Assembly (NCBI GenBank): GCA_003117195.1
Contig: BDSI01000020.1
Span: 340,146-404,145 of the forward strand
Direction of reading: 5' to 3'
Length of the DNA: 64,000 nucleotides
Source of the DNA: Eudorina sp. 2006-703-Eu-15
Taxonomy: Eukaryota; Chlorophyta; Chlorophyceae; Chlamydomonadales; Volvocaceae
Below the pieces are notes generated by a model. That model was not told where the DNA came from and ran no database searches. It was given only the letters and a program-made list of their open reading frames with translations. Every line of letters begins with the position of its first letter. Position 1 is the first letter of the stretch. This document shows, one piece after another, positions 26,401-37,335 of the stretch. The translations under genes and the position numbers were made by a program.

Positions 26401-27894
26401 ATTGCTCTGGCAGCAGAGCAGCTTCAATCTGTCTACCCACTTCCTGTAACCCCTCCCCTCCCAGATTTCCAACATGCCCCTGCCCCCCCCACCTCCCCCC
26501 CAACCCCAGGGGCAGTTTGAATATGTTCTACCAAGTTCCTATACCCCCCCACCTGCCCCCCCCTTCCATCCCCCCAACCGCCCCCTCCCTCAGGCGCCTC
26601 CTTCATCCACGGTGTGCACACCCTGATGGAGCACCGGGAGCTGGAGCACATGGCCTGGAGCTACGTGGGTAGGTGGGGGGGGGAGGGGGAGGAGGGGGAT
26701 GGGGAGGGGAGGGAGGAGGGGGAGGGGAGGGAGGGGAGCGAGGAGGGGGAGGGAGGGAGGATAAGGAGGGGCGGGGTCAACGACCCGTGGTCCGTACTTC
26801 CGGGGGAGAGGCCTTACGCCCCCCTGGAGTGAAGTGGCTTGGCAACATTCCTCTACAACCTGTCCCCGCGCCCCTGCCCCATCCCACGTTCGTCACGTAA
26901 TCAACTGCCTTCTCCCCCCCTTGCCCGCTATGTTACAGTCGTTCTTCTCCGGACCTTCGCTCTGACAGCAGCGCAGTTTGTATATGTCTACAACTTTCCT
27001 ATACCCCCCCACCCGCCCTGCCCTGCCCGGCTCTCCCCCTCCCCCCCCACCCCCCACCCACCCCACACACACAGTGTTGTTGGTGTCCGGGCTGCTGGAG
27101 GGCTACTCGCTTTGGGTGGCGAGCCGTGTGGTGGTGGCGGGTGCCACCTCCCGCCGCATGGGGCTGCTGCAGTACATCCGCAGCGGCATGGACCCCACCA
27201 CGGTGGCGGTCCTGTTGGAGGACGGAGGGGCGGTGCTGGGGCTGGTCATTGCAGGTGGGAGGGGGGACGGGAGGGCGGTGCTGGGGCTGGTCATTGCAGG
27301 TGGGGGGGGGGGACGGCGGTGCTGGGCTGGTCATTGCAGGTGGGAGGGGGGGACGGGAGGGGCGGTGCTGGGGCTGGTCATTGCAGGTGGGAGGGGGGAC
27401 GGCGGTGCTGGCGGGAGGGGAGGGGCGGTGCTGGGGCTGGTCATTGCAGGTGGGAGGGGGGGAGGGGCGGTGCTGGATTGCAGGTGGGAGGGGGGACGGG
27501 AGGGGGTGCTGGGGCTGGTCATTGCAGGTGGGGGGGGGACGGGAGGGGCGGTGCTGGGGCTGGTCATTGCAGGTGGGAGGGGGGGACGGGAGGGCGGTGC
27601 TGGGGCTGGTCATTGCAGGTGGGAGGGGGCGGGAGGGGCGGTGCTGGGCTGGTCATTGCAGGTGGGAGGGGGGACGGGAGGGGCGGTGCTGGGGCTGGTC
27701 ATTGCAGGTGGGAGGGGGGGACGGGAGGGGCGGTGCTGGGGCTGGTCATTGCAGGTGGGAGGGGGGGACGGGAGGGCGGTGCTGGGGCTGGTCATTGCAG
27801 GTGGGAGGGGGGACGGGAGGGGCGGTGCTGGGGCTGGTCATTGCAGGTGGGAGGGGGGACGGGAGGGGCGGTGCTGGGGCTGGTCATTGCAGGT

Positions 27895-27930
<36 letters not shown>

Positions 27931-30900
27931 GAGATAGGGGGTGAAGGGGGGGGTGGAAGTGGAAGCAGCTCCGGAGCAGGGGACGTGACCGATGTGGGGG
28001 CAGGCGGCCGGGCCAAGTGGGGGCTGCTCGAGTACACGCGGTGAGTTAGGTCGGTTATGTCCGGCCCCTCCAACCGCCAACCACACACGTAGACCGGTGT
28101 TCGCCAGCAGTACCACACACACACACACACCCCAGTGGTACCCCCCCCTGCCTGACAGTTTGAACACGTCTGCCAATGTCCTCTTTCCCCCACCCCACCC
28201 CACCCCGGCCCGGCCCGGTCCGCCCCCGTGGACAGGGGTCTGCACGGCTATGGCTCACGCCACCGGCAACGCCATGTGGGACGCCGCGGGATCCATTCTG
28301 GTGCGCGCGCGTGTGTGTGTGCGTGTGTGTGTGTGTGTGTGAATCGTTACATATCTGCCGGGCCGACACTGGCCGGGGGCGCTAACCCGCCCCATACGGG
28401 AGACCGCCGAAGCACTTTCCCCCGGATACGGGGGAAAGGGGCGTAAGGGGCCTCTGTCCCCTCGCTCTCAACCAAGGGCGAGTGCCCGATCCCCGAGGAT
28501 CGGTGACCGCTGTGCCCCCTCAAGGGAGTGGGCGAAGGCCCATCCGGGGCGGTCTGCGCCTCGCAGTCCGCTGTTCAACCTCCTCAAGTCCTTGCAGCAC
28601 CCAGGGCGCGTTTCTCAGCAATTCGGAGGCGCGCCCATGCCCGGTGCGGTAAAACTAGCCTGGTCCCGCGTCCTAACCTAATCGTACTAGCTAGGGTTGC
28701 ACCCTCCGACAGGCCTGCCTGCCCAGCTGAGCCAGAGCGAGGCGGCTCGCACGCGTCAGGCCTTGCTGGGTCCGGGTATGCAATCGGGTGCTCCATGATG
28801 GGGCTATGGTTTGCACAAGGCAGCACATCACCACGCAAGCTTCCCTGTCGTACACCCCTTCCCGTCGCAAGCGGCCCTCGCCTACACGTCCCGCTCGCTG
28901 CCAACTCCCACTGGTCGGGCCCGACCCTCCTCGGGCATCCACGGATCCCCATCGTGCCCGGAAGTGGGCTTCCCTAGTCCCAATCCCTACACCCTAGCGT
29001 CTCGCGCTGCTATCTATCCATCACGAGTCTACGTCTACTGGCTGCACGCAACGGATCCGGCCGTCCACCACCGATAGGATTGGGTGGTCCGGTCCCACCC
29101 CCTCCCATCCCCGTCGCGGTCGGCCCAGTTCTGCGAAACTGGCCACCCGCTGCCAGAACTCCATGACTGCGCGCGCCTTAGCTACATCAACCGGCGATGG
29201 GGCAGCCGGCGCCCCCGGTGTGTGTGTGTGTGTGTGTGTGTGTGTTGTGTTATCAAGGAGAAAAGCTGAGCCGCGAAAAAGCAGACCCGTGTCCAGCAAT
29301 GCAACCGACGACTGAGACCGAGACCAGAGTTACCAATACGCCAGGGCGAAGTATGTCGACCATAAGTAGTCCCAAGGTGGTGTAGTCCGTGATGCGGGAG
29401 CGCCCCGTGTGTGTGTGTGTGTGTGTGTGTAGTGCGGGGAGGGGGTTTACAGGTCCGCAAACCAGCAGAGGGGAGGGAAGGGTTAGTTTTGAAAAAATAA
29501 ATAAACCCGAAGAACGAACCCGGGCACACCCAGCACAACTCAGTATACTTACGTGACGTGGTACCTGCATAGCAACGGAAAGATAGAGACCGCGCGGGGG
29601 CGCGTGGCGGCGCGGCCGCGCTGCCGCCGGTGCAGTAGCAAGCAAAATCCGAACCCGACCCAACCCGGAAAGGACAGATACTTTACCGACCTGTGGTGGT
29701 AGAAGGAGGGGAGGGGAGGGGAGGGTGAGAGAGCCGAGAAGTGTGACAGGGAAAGCGGGCGCATGCGCTGCTGGATGTGGGAGATGAAGGTGAGGGGGCC
29801 CCTCACCCGCAGCCCCTCACCCTCAATCCTCACCCTCACGCGCATCCGGGTGCGAGTCACGCCCGGCCCCTCGTGACTCTTGAGTGCGGCCATCGACCCG
29901 GAAGATGCCCTGTCCCTCCCTTCCTCCCTCCCTCCCTCCCTCCCTCCCTGCCTGCCTGCCTGCCAGCAGTGCAGTTTGAAGAAGTCCACCAATTTCCTAT
30001 ATGCCTCCCTCCCTCCCCCTCATCCACCCAATCCGAGGACAGCCCGGCGCCGCCGCCCCCCAACCCTTCGATTGGCTGTCCTTCACGCCGCCCTCACTCC
30101 CTCGCCCCTCCCCGCTACCCCCATCTCCCTCTCCCCCCATCTGCCCGTCCAGGTGGGCTGCCTGTTGGGCGCCATCGCCACCTTCCTTGTCCAGAAGAAC
30201 CGGCAGCTGCTGATCGGGAGGTCCATGTCGCCCGGGGACGTGGCGGCGGTGCAGGTGGGCAGGAGGAGGATGGGGAGGGGGTGGGGGTGTAGAGGAAATG
30301 GTTACAGGACATTTTGAAGGGGAGGGGGTGGGGGACGGGGGGAGGGGGAGAGAGGAGGACGGTGAGGACGAGGCCACAAGTGCAGAGCGGGTGCTGAGGG
30401 GGCCACTGCTGGGGGGCGGCCGCGGACTGACCGCCTGTGTAGGAAACGGGGTCCCCTGGCCGCGTGTCCTGTGGGAGAGGTCACGACGGCGACAATGGTT
30501 ATGGTGGCGGGCAGACCGGAACGTGGAAGGGGGGGCCACGCGGGCCGCCTCCACCCTCCCCCCGGATGTGCCCAGGAGCAACGGAATGCAGAGCATGCAG
30601 CGGGCGGCGTGCCCATCTTCCGCACCGCCTCATGACCTGCCCCGTCCCCCGCTCCCCCCCTCCCTGCCTCCCTGGCGGGCCCCCCCTCCCCCAGTATAAA
30701 CATGTCTACCAATTTCCTATACCCTCCTTCCCCCCTCCCCGCAGGCGCTGCTCCGCTCCGACCCCGTGGTGGCCTACGTGACGGACACCAAGACGGAGGA
30801 GCTGGGGCCCTCCATGTACCGCTTCAAGGCCGAGGTGGCCTGGGACGGGGACCAGGTGGTGGAGAGGTACCTCGACAGGTGCGGGTGGGGGCGGGCGGAC

Positions 30901-32181
30901 GAAGGGGGGGGGGAAGGGGGAGGAAGGGGCCAGGCGCTCCGCGCAGCACTGTAATCGCCAACCGAACCGACCCGTGGGTCCCATGCCGTACAGTGTGCGC
31001 TGCCGTGCGTGTGTCGAGTACGGCGTTTGCCTGATACCTAGGGGTGGGGGCCGCCGCGTGCTGTGGGTTTCACGCCGCATGTACCCCGTGTATGATATTG
31101 GTGTGTGTACGACTGACCCATGACGTGTATATGTGTACGACGGGACCATGACGTGTGTATGTGTATTTAACAAGAAGCCCACCCATAACCGCCCAGGTCC
31201 GGTTCCTTACCAAAACCTGCGAATTACTTACCATTGACAATACCACAAGACAAACATGCCAGGCAAACAAGACGACCGCGCCACCACCAGGGCGCAGCGC
31301 AAGCATGGGCGTAGCAACAGTGCACGACGGGCCCATGACGTTTCCGTGTGTGTATGTGTACGACGGGCCCACATGGTGACATGGTGTGCAGGTGCGGCCG
31401 CGACCGGCTGATCGGTCAGCTGCAGTCGGCTGCGGAGCGGGGGGACCGGGAGGGACTGGAGCGGCTGATGAGGAGCTACGGCCGCGACCTGGTGTCGGCG
31501 GTGGGCGCGGAGGTGGATCGCATCGAATCCGAGATCCAAAAGATGAATCCCGGGATCCTGTACGTGGATCTCGAAACCGACCGCGGGCGCCACGACCACT
31601 GGCGGCGCGGCGCCCAGGCGCTGGGCATCACCGCCGCCGGCGGCGTCGGCGGCGCAGCCGGCGGAGGCGCGGCGGGAGACAGTACGGCATCGTACGGCGG
31701 GTCGATGGACGGGTACTTTTGTACGATCGCGGAGGAGGGGCTTTCGCCGCACCTGGTGGACGCGGATCCGTCGTCTCGGAGTGCGCCAGCCGCCGCCCAG
31801 ACGACCGGTGCTGTAGGGGCGGCGAGGTCTGAGGCTGCGGATTGCGAGGAGGAGGCGGACGGCGGGGGGTTGAGCAGCGGCGGCGCCGTCGGGACCAGCG
31901 CGGGGACGCGCACGGGAACCCCCGGGGATGATGATGCAACCGGCGTGGTGTACGGCAGTTCGGGGAGGCGGGGAGGCGGAGAGGCGGGAGTGGGGTCCAG
32001 GGAGGGTGGGGGCGGGGGGTGTACGGCGGCGGGTGGGGAGCTGGACCTCACCAGGGACCCCTGGGGTCCGCAGGCGGGGGCTGCCGAGGCGGCGGCGGCG
32101 GCGGCCGCCACATCCTCCTCCTCCCCCGGCCCCTCCCCCTCCCCTCGGACGTCAGCGGCGGCCGGCACGCAACGGTCGTGA
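23421..32181 (+). CDS. SLC30A9/ZnT9-type cation diffusion facilitator (zinc transporter)
   Basis: Ten exons: 23421-23504, 23769-24084, 24590-24702, 25670-25796, 26594-26668, 27075-27254, 28236-28300, 30153-30254, 30745-30878, 31392-32181. All phases agree; 1,986 nt, 661 residues. Clear CDF core in order: AIVANVLIFGAKLWAHAMSG, SSSMLAEAMHSVADVLNQ (the HxxxD metal-site motif of TM2), HPYGYARDRFIWSLISAVGI with FFLGAG, VAVLLEDGGAVLGLVIAG, HATGNAMWDAAGSIL, LLIGRSMSP, then the cytosolic domain (SMYRFKAEVAWDGDQ, YLDR) and the ZnT9-specific C-terminus (AEVDRIESEI, YVDLE). Animal SLC30A9 has been described as a mitochondrial zinc exporter; the Arg/aromatic N-terminus (MYSDFRPRWAAQYRYG) would suit mitochondrial import. 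A Ser/Ala/Gly-rich tail of about 180 residues follows the conserved part. The ATG at 23421 and exon 1 are less certain than the rest. Confidence 0.92.
24138..24170 (+). repeat. Intron-associated dispersed element, copy 8
   Basis: Clean copy of the core (TTTGAATATGTCTACCAATT then TCCTATACCC), sense, in intron 2 of the ZnT9-like gene, about 53 nt after the donor. Confidence 0.9.
24981..25069 (+). repeat. Dispersed AGACAGCGAAATCGC element, full copy
   Basis: Begins CCCCCCTTTTGTCAATAAAG, continues ACAGCGAAATCGCG, and ends TAGTTGTCCGGTTGGC plus GACGCCGCCG. A second near-full copy is at 43856-43940. It lies in intron 3 of the ZnT9-like gene. Confidence 0.85.
25856..25889 (-). repeat. Intron-associated dispersed element, copy 9 (antisense)
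   Basis: GTATTGAGTATTGGCAGACA on the plus strand; antisense, about 60 nt after the donor at 25797 of the ZnT9-like gene. Confidence 0.6.
26404..26450 (+). repeat. Intron-associated dispersed element, copy 10
   Basis: Includes the GCTCTGGCAGCAGAGCAG head and CTACCCACTTCCTGTAAC; sense, intron 4 of the ZnT9-like gene. Confidence 0.75.
26513..26545 (+). repeat. Intron-associated dispersed element, copy 11
   Basis: CAGTTTGAATATGTTCTACC then AAGTTCCTATACC; sense, ends about 48 nt upstream of the acceptor at 26593. Confidence 0.85.
26960..27005 (+). repeat. Intron-associated dispersed element, copy 12
   Basis: Head CTCTGACAGCAGCGCAG plus core TATATGTCTACAACTTTCCT; sense, ends about 70 nt upstream of the acceptor at 27074. 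Confidence 0.85.
27231..27900. repeat. Minisatellite duplicating an exon end and its 5' splice site
   Basis: About 14 tandem units of roughly 43-50 bp. Each unit contains GCGGTGCTGGGGCTGGTC followed by ATTGCAG|GTGGGAG and a G-rich spacer, so each carries the last ~25 nt of ZnT9 exon 6 plus its GT donor. The array begins with the genuine exon end (27230-27254) and ends in a poly-G run at about 27896-27928. Confidence 0.95.
28155..28187 (+). repeat. Intron-associated dispersed element, copy 13
   Basis: ACAGTTTGAACACGTCTGCC then AATGTCCTC; sense, ends about 48 nt upstream of the acceptor at 28235. Confidence 0.75.
28342..29217. other. Possible insertion inside intron 7 of the ZnT9-like gene
   Basis: About 875 bp of non-repetitive, moderately GC-rich sequence between two (GT)n tracts (28308-28341 and 29218-29244). 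Open frames exist on both strands (for example 28528-28977 plus), but no reverse transcriptase, integrase or transposase motif was found. It could be a non-autonomous transposable element or simply long intron sequence. Confidence 0.35.
29964..30003 (+). repeat. Intron-associated dispersed element, copy 14
   Basis: CAGCAGTGCAGTTTGAAGAA then GTCCACCAATTTCCTATATG; sense, preceded by a (CCCT)n(GCCT)n tract, about 150 nt upstream of the acceptor at 30152. Confidence 0.8.
30289..30318 (-). repeat. Intron-associated dispersed element, copy 15 (antisense)
   Basis: GTAGAGGAAATGGTTACAGG, then ACATTTTGAA, on the plus strand; antisense, about 35 nt after the donor at 30255. With copy 16 it forms an inverted pair at the two ends of one intron. 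Confidence 0.6.
30692..30723 (+). repeat. Intron-associated dispersed element, copy 16
   Basis: CAGTATAAACATGTCTACCA then ATTTCCTATACC; sense, ends about 20 nt upstream of the acceptor at 30744. Confidence 0.85.
31098..31385. repeat. Interspersed GTGTACGACGGGNCCATGACG repeats
   Basis: Three to four imperfect copies of a ~34-bp motif with TGTACGACGGG and CCATGACGT, around 31098-31160 and 31320-31385, in the last intron of the ZnT9-like gene. Confidence 0.6.
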
Positions 32182-32630
32182 GGGCGTCTGCAGCCGGTGA
32201 GGTGGAGGTGGAGGTGAGGTGAGGTGGAGGTGGAGGTGAAAGTGGAGGTGTGTATATCGCCTCCGACGTCCAACCCCTCGGTTGCAGGTCGTGGCGTTGG
32301 CAGGGGCGCGGAAAGGCGTGCTCGTCGTACCGTACGGCGGGGATGTCGATGGTGTGTGGTATTGGTCGTGGTTTGGTGTGATGCCGCGAGATGATGAGCT
32401 GGATCAGGTCCGCGGACTCAGCTTCTGGGCACGGCCGCGGCCCATAGCCCAAGCTGACCCCCATGACTCTCAAATGTACGCCATGTACGGCATGCTAGAC
32501 CCTGACAGATTCAGACTGATGCAAAGAACCGTAAGTCATGTCGCAACACACGGTGTACCGCATGTACGGCACGACGTATTTCGTACACGAAACAAAGTGC
32601 TCGACTGTCGTAGTCCTCCGGGGTGGGGCG

Positions 32631-32635
32631 TGTAA
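32631..32635 (+). terminator. TGTAA polyadenylation motif (ZnT9-like gene)
   Basis: First TGTAA downstream of the stop codon at 32181, implying a 3' UTR of about 470 nt. Confidence 0.5.
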
Positions 32636-35236
32636 TTTCATACCAAAAGTACGAGAGTGTACGGCGGGTGTCTCGCGCGTCACGCAGTAACCATTGTACG
32701 GAGGCGGGGGACGGCGGCGGCGGCTGTTGGGAGGAAAGAGAGGGCCACCGCAACCCCAAAAACCCGCAGTCCTGTCTTGGCATTGCGCCGTCGTCGGCCA
32801 CTGGCCTGTGACTTGATATCCAATGGCGCACAGCGCCTTCCTTTGCACTCCTCTTCGAACAACCCGACCTTGACCCCCTACTGCCCTACAGCCCTACAGC
32901 CCTAAACTCCACTCCACTCCGAGAGTCCCCGAACTCAAGCGCCTTCCGGAACACGTCATCGCACCGGTCACGGTACCCACGTCAGCCATCGTCGGAACCA
33001 CATACCCCGGGCGCCCTCCTCCTGCCCCGTAGTCCCCCAGCCACCAACCGTCCTTGCCTCCCGCCAACCCCACCCCTACCCCCCAGCGCGGTCCAGCCCA
33101 GCCTCGATCGGCGAGCCGCACCCACCGCCTCCTCGCCCCTCCCTCGTCCCACCAGCATGAAACAACGCTGAGCGCCCGGGGCTGTGTGTGTTGTGTGTGT
33201 GTGTTGCGGGGGGGGAGCGGCCCTCGTTGAGCTCCACCGGCAGCGGCTCCCCAGACACGAGCATCGCTTCACCGTCCCCGGCCCCGGCCCCCCTTACCCG
33301 GCTCACACTCCCGGCCGTACGGCACATGGACGGTGGGAGGAAAAGTTCGCTCAAGTTCATGGCACCCCCACAGTCGAGCGAGAAACACAGCCGATGCCGC
33401 ACAATACCTCAAACACATGACCAATGCCGTACAATGTCTCAGGGAACTAAACACGCCGAAGTCGTACGATGCGAACTGCGGAAATGACCCGCACTCGACT
33501 CGACATTGTGTTTTGGTTTCAGCAGGTTTACTCCCCAAAAAATGGACCATCGCAGCATGCAACCCTTTTCCCCCGTTCCCGTTCTTTCCTTTCCTTTCCG
33601 CTCCATTCTAGGGTAGAAGTCCTCCCTGCAGCAGCAGTTGACTGCCCACACGAACCGTACCGCTCCCCGCAACCCCTTGCCGCTCCGCAACGCCAACCCA
33701 TGCCACCCACAGGCTCCGAAACCACACCACTGCAACCCAAAACAGCACCGCCCGCGAGGACCAGAACGCAGCGCGCGCGCGCTCGCACACCCCCACCCCC
33801 CCACACACACACTCACACCCGGCCCGTGGACCCGGCTGACTGTCCCCGCGCCAGAACCTGCCGACACCTACCCATCCAGTATGGCTGTACGACAGCTGGT
33901 CCCTCACCTCTTCTGCCCCCCCTCCCCAACTCGCTGGTTCCCATCCAACCCTTGGCGTGGTGGCGGGACGCACCACAGCACGACTCAAAAAAACGTGACA
34001 ACACACAAAAACAGGACCTCACAAGTTGAGTTTGTTCCGGGGTTTGGCCGCCGTATTCCGGTCACCAGCCATGCTGCCGCGCTCCATCCCCCCCGCACCA
34101 CCCGCCACCCTGCCTTGGAGCCTGAATCCCGGAGGGAGGGGGAAAGGCGGAATGGTCCTGACGTGCCCCTTGGGACTTGGTGGGGGGCGCTGGCACCTGG
34201 ACCTGGACGACATCGAGAGGTGGCACTCAGCAGCACAAGCAGCAGCACCAGTACTTCCACCACGACCTCCACCATGACCACCACCATCACCACCGCGACC
34301 AGCCCACCCATCCGCAGTGTCGCCACCGCCTGCAGTACCACGCGGCGTGTGGTCCGATCCATCCGCGGTGGCGGTCCCCCGGCCCCCGGTGCCAGTCATC
34401 GATCATGCTGCCGTCATGCCAAAAACAAACAAGTGCCTCGAGGTGAGCGTTGGTTGGTAAATCCAAGCCTACTAAATGTTCGGAAGGCGTGGTGCGGGCT
34501 AGGGTTTGTTTGGGCGCGCTCAGAGCTGGGCTGCCGCCGTGGGTTTCGCTTCCCAGGACCGCACCCCCTGGAACGACACGCGCCCGTGCGCGGCGCCGCA
34601 ATGGCCGTCTCCTCCGTCTCCAACCATTATTAAGTCCTTCATCCATTTATTCGTTCTCCATCAATCGTTCGCACATATGGGTGATCGTCGTCGCCTGCTC
34701 GGCGACACGACATATGTCGTGCCGCGCAGTAGGAACGGTGCGCGCTGAAGACATGACATGGGGTGTGACCGCGGAAGCGAGGGCAGGGACCGGAGGCCCT
34801 TCCCCCCCCCTCTCACCGGCCGGCGCACAAAGCGAATCGACAAGGCGCGTGGGACACACCGCGCCATGCCTCACGCCGCCCGGATGATGCCGCCCTGCCC
34901 GGCAGCGTCGGCTCGCTGGAGGCCGGGCCAAGAGTTGAGCATCCAGGGAGGGGGGAAGGTGCGCGGCTCGCCGCGGCGCGCCGCGGCTCTCTAGAGGTCG
35001 GACATGACGACGCGGCCATTGGGCCGACCCGCAGGGGGGGGCTGTAGCACGGCGGAACCGCAACCGCTGTAGTGCTACAGCGGCTGGGGGCCCCTCCAGC
35101 TCGCCCTTCCCGCCGAGCAGAGTCGTGGCCCAACGGGGACAGCGCACACAGCGGCGCCTCGGGCCGCAAGTCCCCTCACAGTTGGTCAGAGGCCGGCTGC
35201 CCCCTGGATCCCACCCGTGCCCCGCCCACCGCCGGC

Positions 35237-35343
35237 ATACACACACGCACGCACACACGCATACACACACGCACGCACACACGCATACACACACGCACGC
35301 ACACACGCATACACACACGCACGCACACACGCATACACACACG
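35237..35343. repeat. 24-bp CA-rich tandem array
   Basis: Four copies of a unit containing CATACACACACGCACGCACA; open in all frames only because of the repeat. Confidence 0.9.
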
Positions 35344-35601
35344 CGCGGGTGGGGAAGTCCCCGGCCAGGAAAAGCCTCCCCCAGGAAACCCGTACACATG
35401 ACCCACTGCTCCCAAAACATTCAAGTCGTCGTGAGTAATTTTGGCGACGGCCAGCCTGCCAGTCAGCAATGGCTGCGGTTGACAACGGCAAGGGTCCCCT
35501 TCCCGCCGCGGTTCCAAACTCGCACGCGCCTGCTGTGGAATGTGGCATGTGGACAGGTGTAATTCGTGCGCAAGTCCCAGCGCAATTTGCGGCCAGCTGC
35601 A

Positions 35602-35606
35602 TTACA
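35602..35606 (-). terminator. TGTAA motif 48 nt past a minus-strand stop
   Basis: TTATGTAATG on the minus strand follows the stop codon at 35654. This is the only sign that the Pro/Thr-rich frame upstream may be expressed. Confidence 0.35.
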
Positions 35607-35653
35607 TAATTATGCAAGTCCTCGTATCGGGTGCGCGCGTCAAAGAATCATAA

Positions 35654-35794
35654 TTACCACGCCGCGGTGATCAGATAAACCAGGCGGAAATCGGCGAGGA
35701 GGTGGGAGGTGCTGGCGGGTGGAGATGGTGGTAGTGGTGGAGGTGGTGGTGGTGGTGGTGGTGGTGGAGGTGGTGGTGGAGGTGGTGGTGGAGG

Positions 35795-35825
<31 letters not shown>

Positions 35826-35878
35826 GGTGGAGGTGGTGGTGGAGGTGGTGGTGGAGGTGGTGGTGGTGGTGGTGGAGG

Positions 35879-35927
<49 letters not shown>

Positions 35928-35955
35928 GGTGGAGGTGGTGGTGGAGGTGTTGTTG

Positions 35956-35987
<32 letters not shown>

Positions 35988-36431
35988 GGTGCTGGTGGAG
36001 GTGGTGATGGTGGTGGTGAAGGTGGTGGTGGAGGTGTTGTTGTTGTTGGTGGTGTTGGTCTAGGTGATGATGCTGAGGAGGGATATGTACGGGACGTCGA
36101 GAGCGGGGGCGAGGGCGAGCGCGAGCACGGTTGCGAGGGCGGATGTGGCTGTGGGGTCCCCCCCGGGGTATGGAACCCGACACGCCGGGGGAAGCTCGGC
36201 AGTGCTACCTGGAGCCCGTACACCTCCCCTCCGCTCCGAAACCACGACCGTGCCCGTCCCCCCCCGCCCCCGCAGAGGGGGGCCGCCTATGTGTTGGGGG
36301 CCGCGCGTGACGACTGCAGCCCCCCTGCCCCCGCGGGTGCGTGCTCGCCGGCCCCCTCGTCCCGCGTCGTCTGCCCAACGCAGCGGTGCAAGCGCAGCAC
36401 CTCCTTCCTCCGTACAATCGATGCCTGCTGG

Positions 36432-36463
<32 letters not shown>

Positions 36464-36696
36464 GGTATCTGCCAGGGCGTGCTCGCCCGCCTGCCTGAGT
36501 GCCTGCCTGAATGTGTGCGAGCCTGTGCGTGTTTTGCCCTGTTCGTGACTACGTCGGCGGTCTCCGCCGGCCGCCGCTCCTCTGTCTCCAGTGCCGTGCG
36601 CTGAGGACCTATCCCGACCAAATGTGGGATACGGGTTGTACATCCGGGTCTGTCGGCCTGAAGTCGTCGTCAGAGCGTCGCCCCCGTGGTCGTTGT

Positions 36697-36744
<48 letters not shown>

Positions 36745-37095
36745 TACTGCTAATGCTGCTGACTGCCCGTCCTTGCGCCGCGTCGTGTCGCGTCGGATCA
36801 GGGCGTGAACAGCTGGGGTGGCGGCGGCCGTTTCCGAGTGGGTCGGACCAGGCGGGGGAGGGGCGGCGGCGCGCCCGGAGGGGATGGAGGCGGCGTTTGC
36901 GGCCTTGAGGGCGGCTGCGTCGATCCGCGAAGCACCGCCCGGGATGGTGTCGTTGGGTTGGTTGGCATAGCGGGCGAGGTGAACGGGGCCCGGGGGCCGG
37001 GGCGGGAAGAGCGCGGGGGCGCGATCAGTCAGTGCATCGAGCTGGAAATTTAGGGAGAGGCCTACACAGCCTTTCCGAGGTGGGGGTGGTGCCAT
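35654..37095 (-). CDS. Putative gene with Pro/Thr-rich repetitive C-terminus (weak)
   Basis: Two coding-like parts on the minus strand. An ATG at 37095, 241 nt below the subtilase stop, opens a frame to 36670 beginning MAPPPPRKGCVGLSLNFQLD and including an Ala run. A second frame, entered at a plausible acceptor (CTCCAG|GTAGCACTG near 36209), encodes ALPSFPRRVGFHTPGG and then a long PPPP/TTTT array (or HHH/QQQ in another frame), with the stop at 35654 and a TGTAA 48 nt beyond. Pro-rich runs recall algal hydroxyproline-rich wall proteins, but the trinucleotide array would produce them by itself. No phase-consistent join was found. Treat as hypothetical. Confidence 0.28.
35703..36058. repeat. 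(GGT)n/(GTT)n trinucleotide array
   Basis: Blocks of GGT, GGA and GTT triplets over about 355 bp. Plus frames read poly-Gly/Val/Leu; minus frames read Pro/Thr or His/Gln. Confidence 0.95.
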
Positions 37096-37335
37096 GGCAA
37101 CGGCAACAGCATGGCACCTGGCGGCCGTACCGGACTGTACGGAGCGGGATTGTTAGAGCCCTGCCATACGCCTATTGTACTCCTGTCAAAGGATACCAGC
37201 CAGTCCGACACCAGGGGCCCCGGCTTGCCTGTTCGAGTGTGCGAATATGCGATAAATACGGCAGCGCGGGAACGTCATTCCCCCCAAACACACACGTTCC
37301 GTTCCTAAACACACGTCCTATGGTGGGTATCTTCG

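Larger units (their letters stand above)
32182..35601. other. Long stretch without a confident gene
   Basis: Starts with the 3' UTR of the ZnT9-like gene (to about 32650). The rest shows only weak open frames on both strands. The most coding-like is a plus frame at 34026-34440, interrupted by one TGA at 34275 and ending at a good donor (GAG|GTGAGC at 34442). None has a recognisable domain. It also holds GT/CA tracts and the array at 35237-35343. Confidence 0.5.

Noticed and set aside
28528..28977. Transposon protein in the ZnT9 intron
   Set aside because: No catalytic motif of a transposase, integrase or reverse transcriptase could be seen; kept only as a possible insertion.
35709..36548. 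Plus-strand poly-Gly/Val frame
   Set aside because: Translation of the GGT/GTT array with no ATG-led unique sequence before it.
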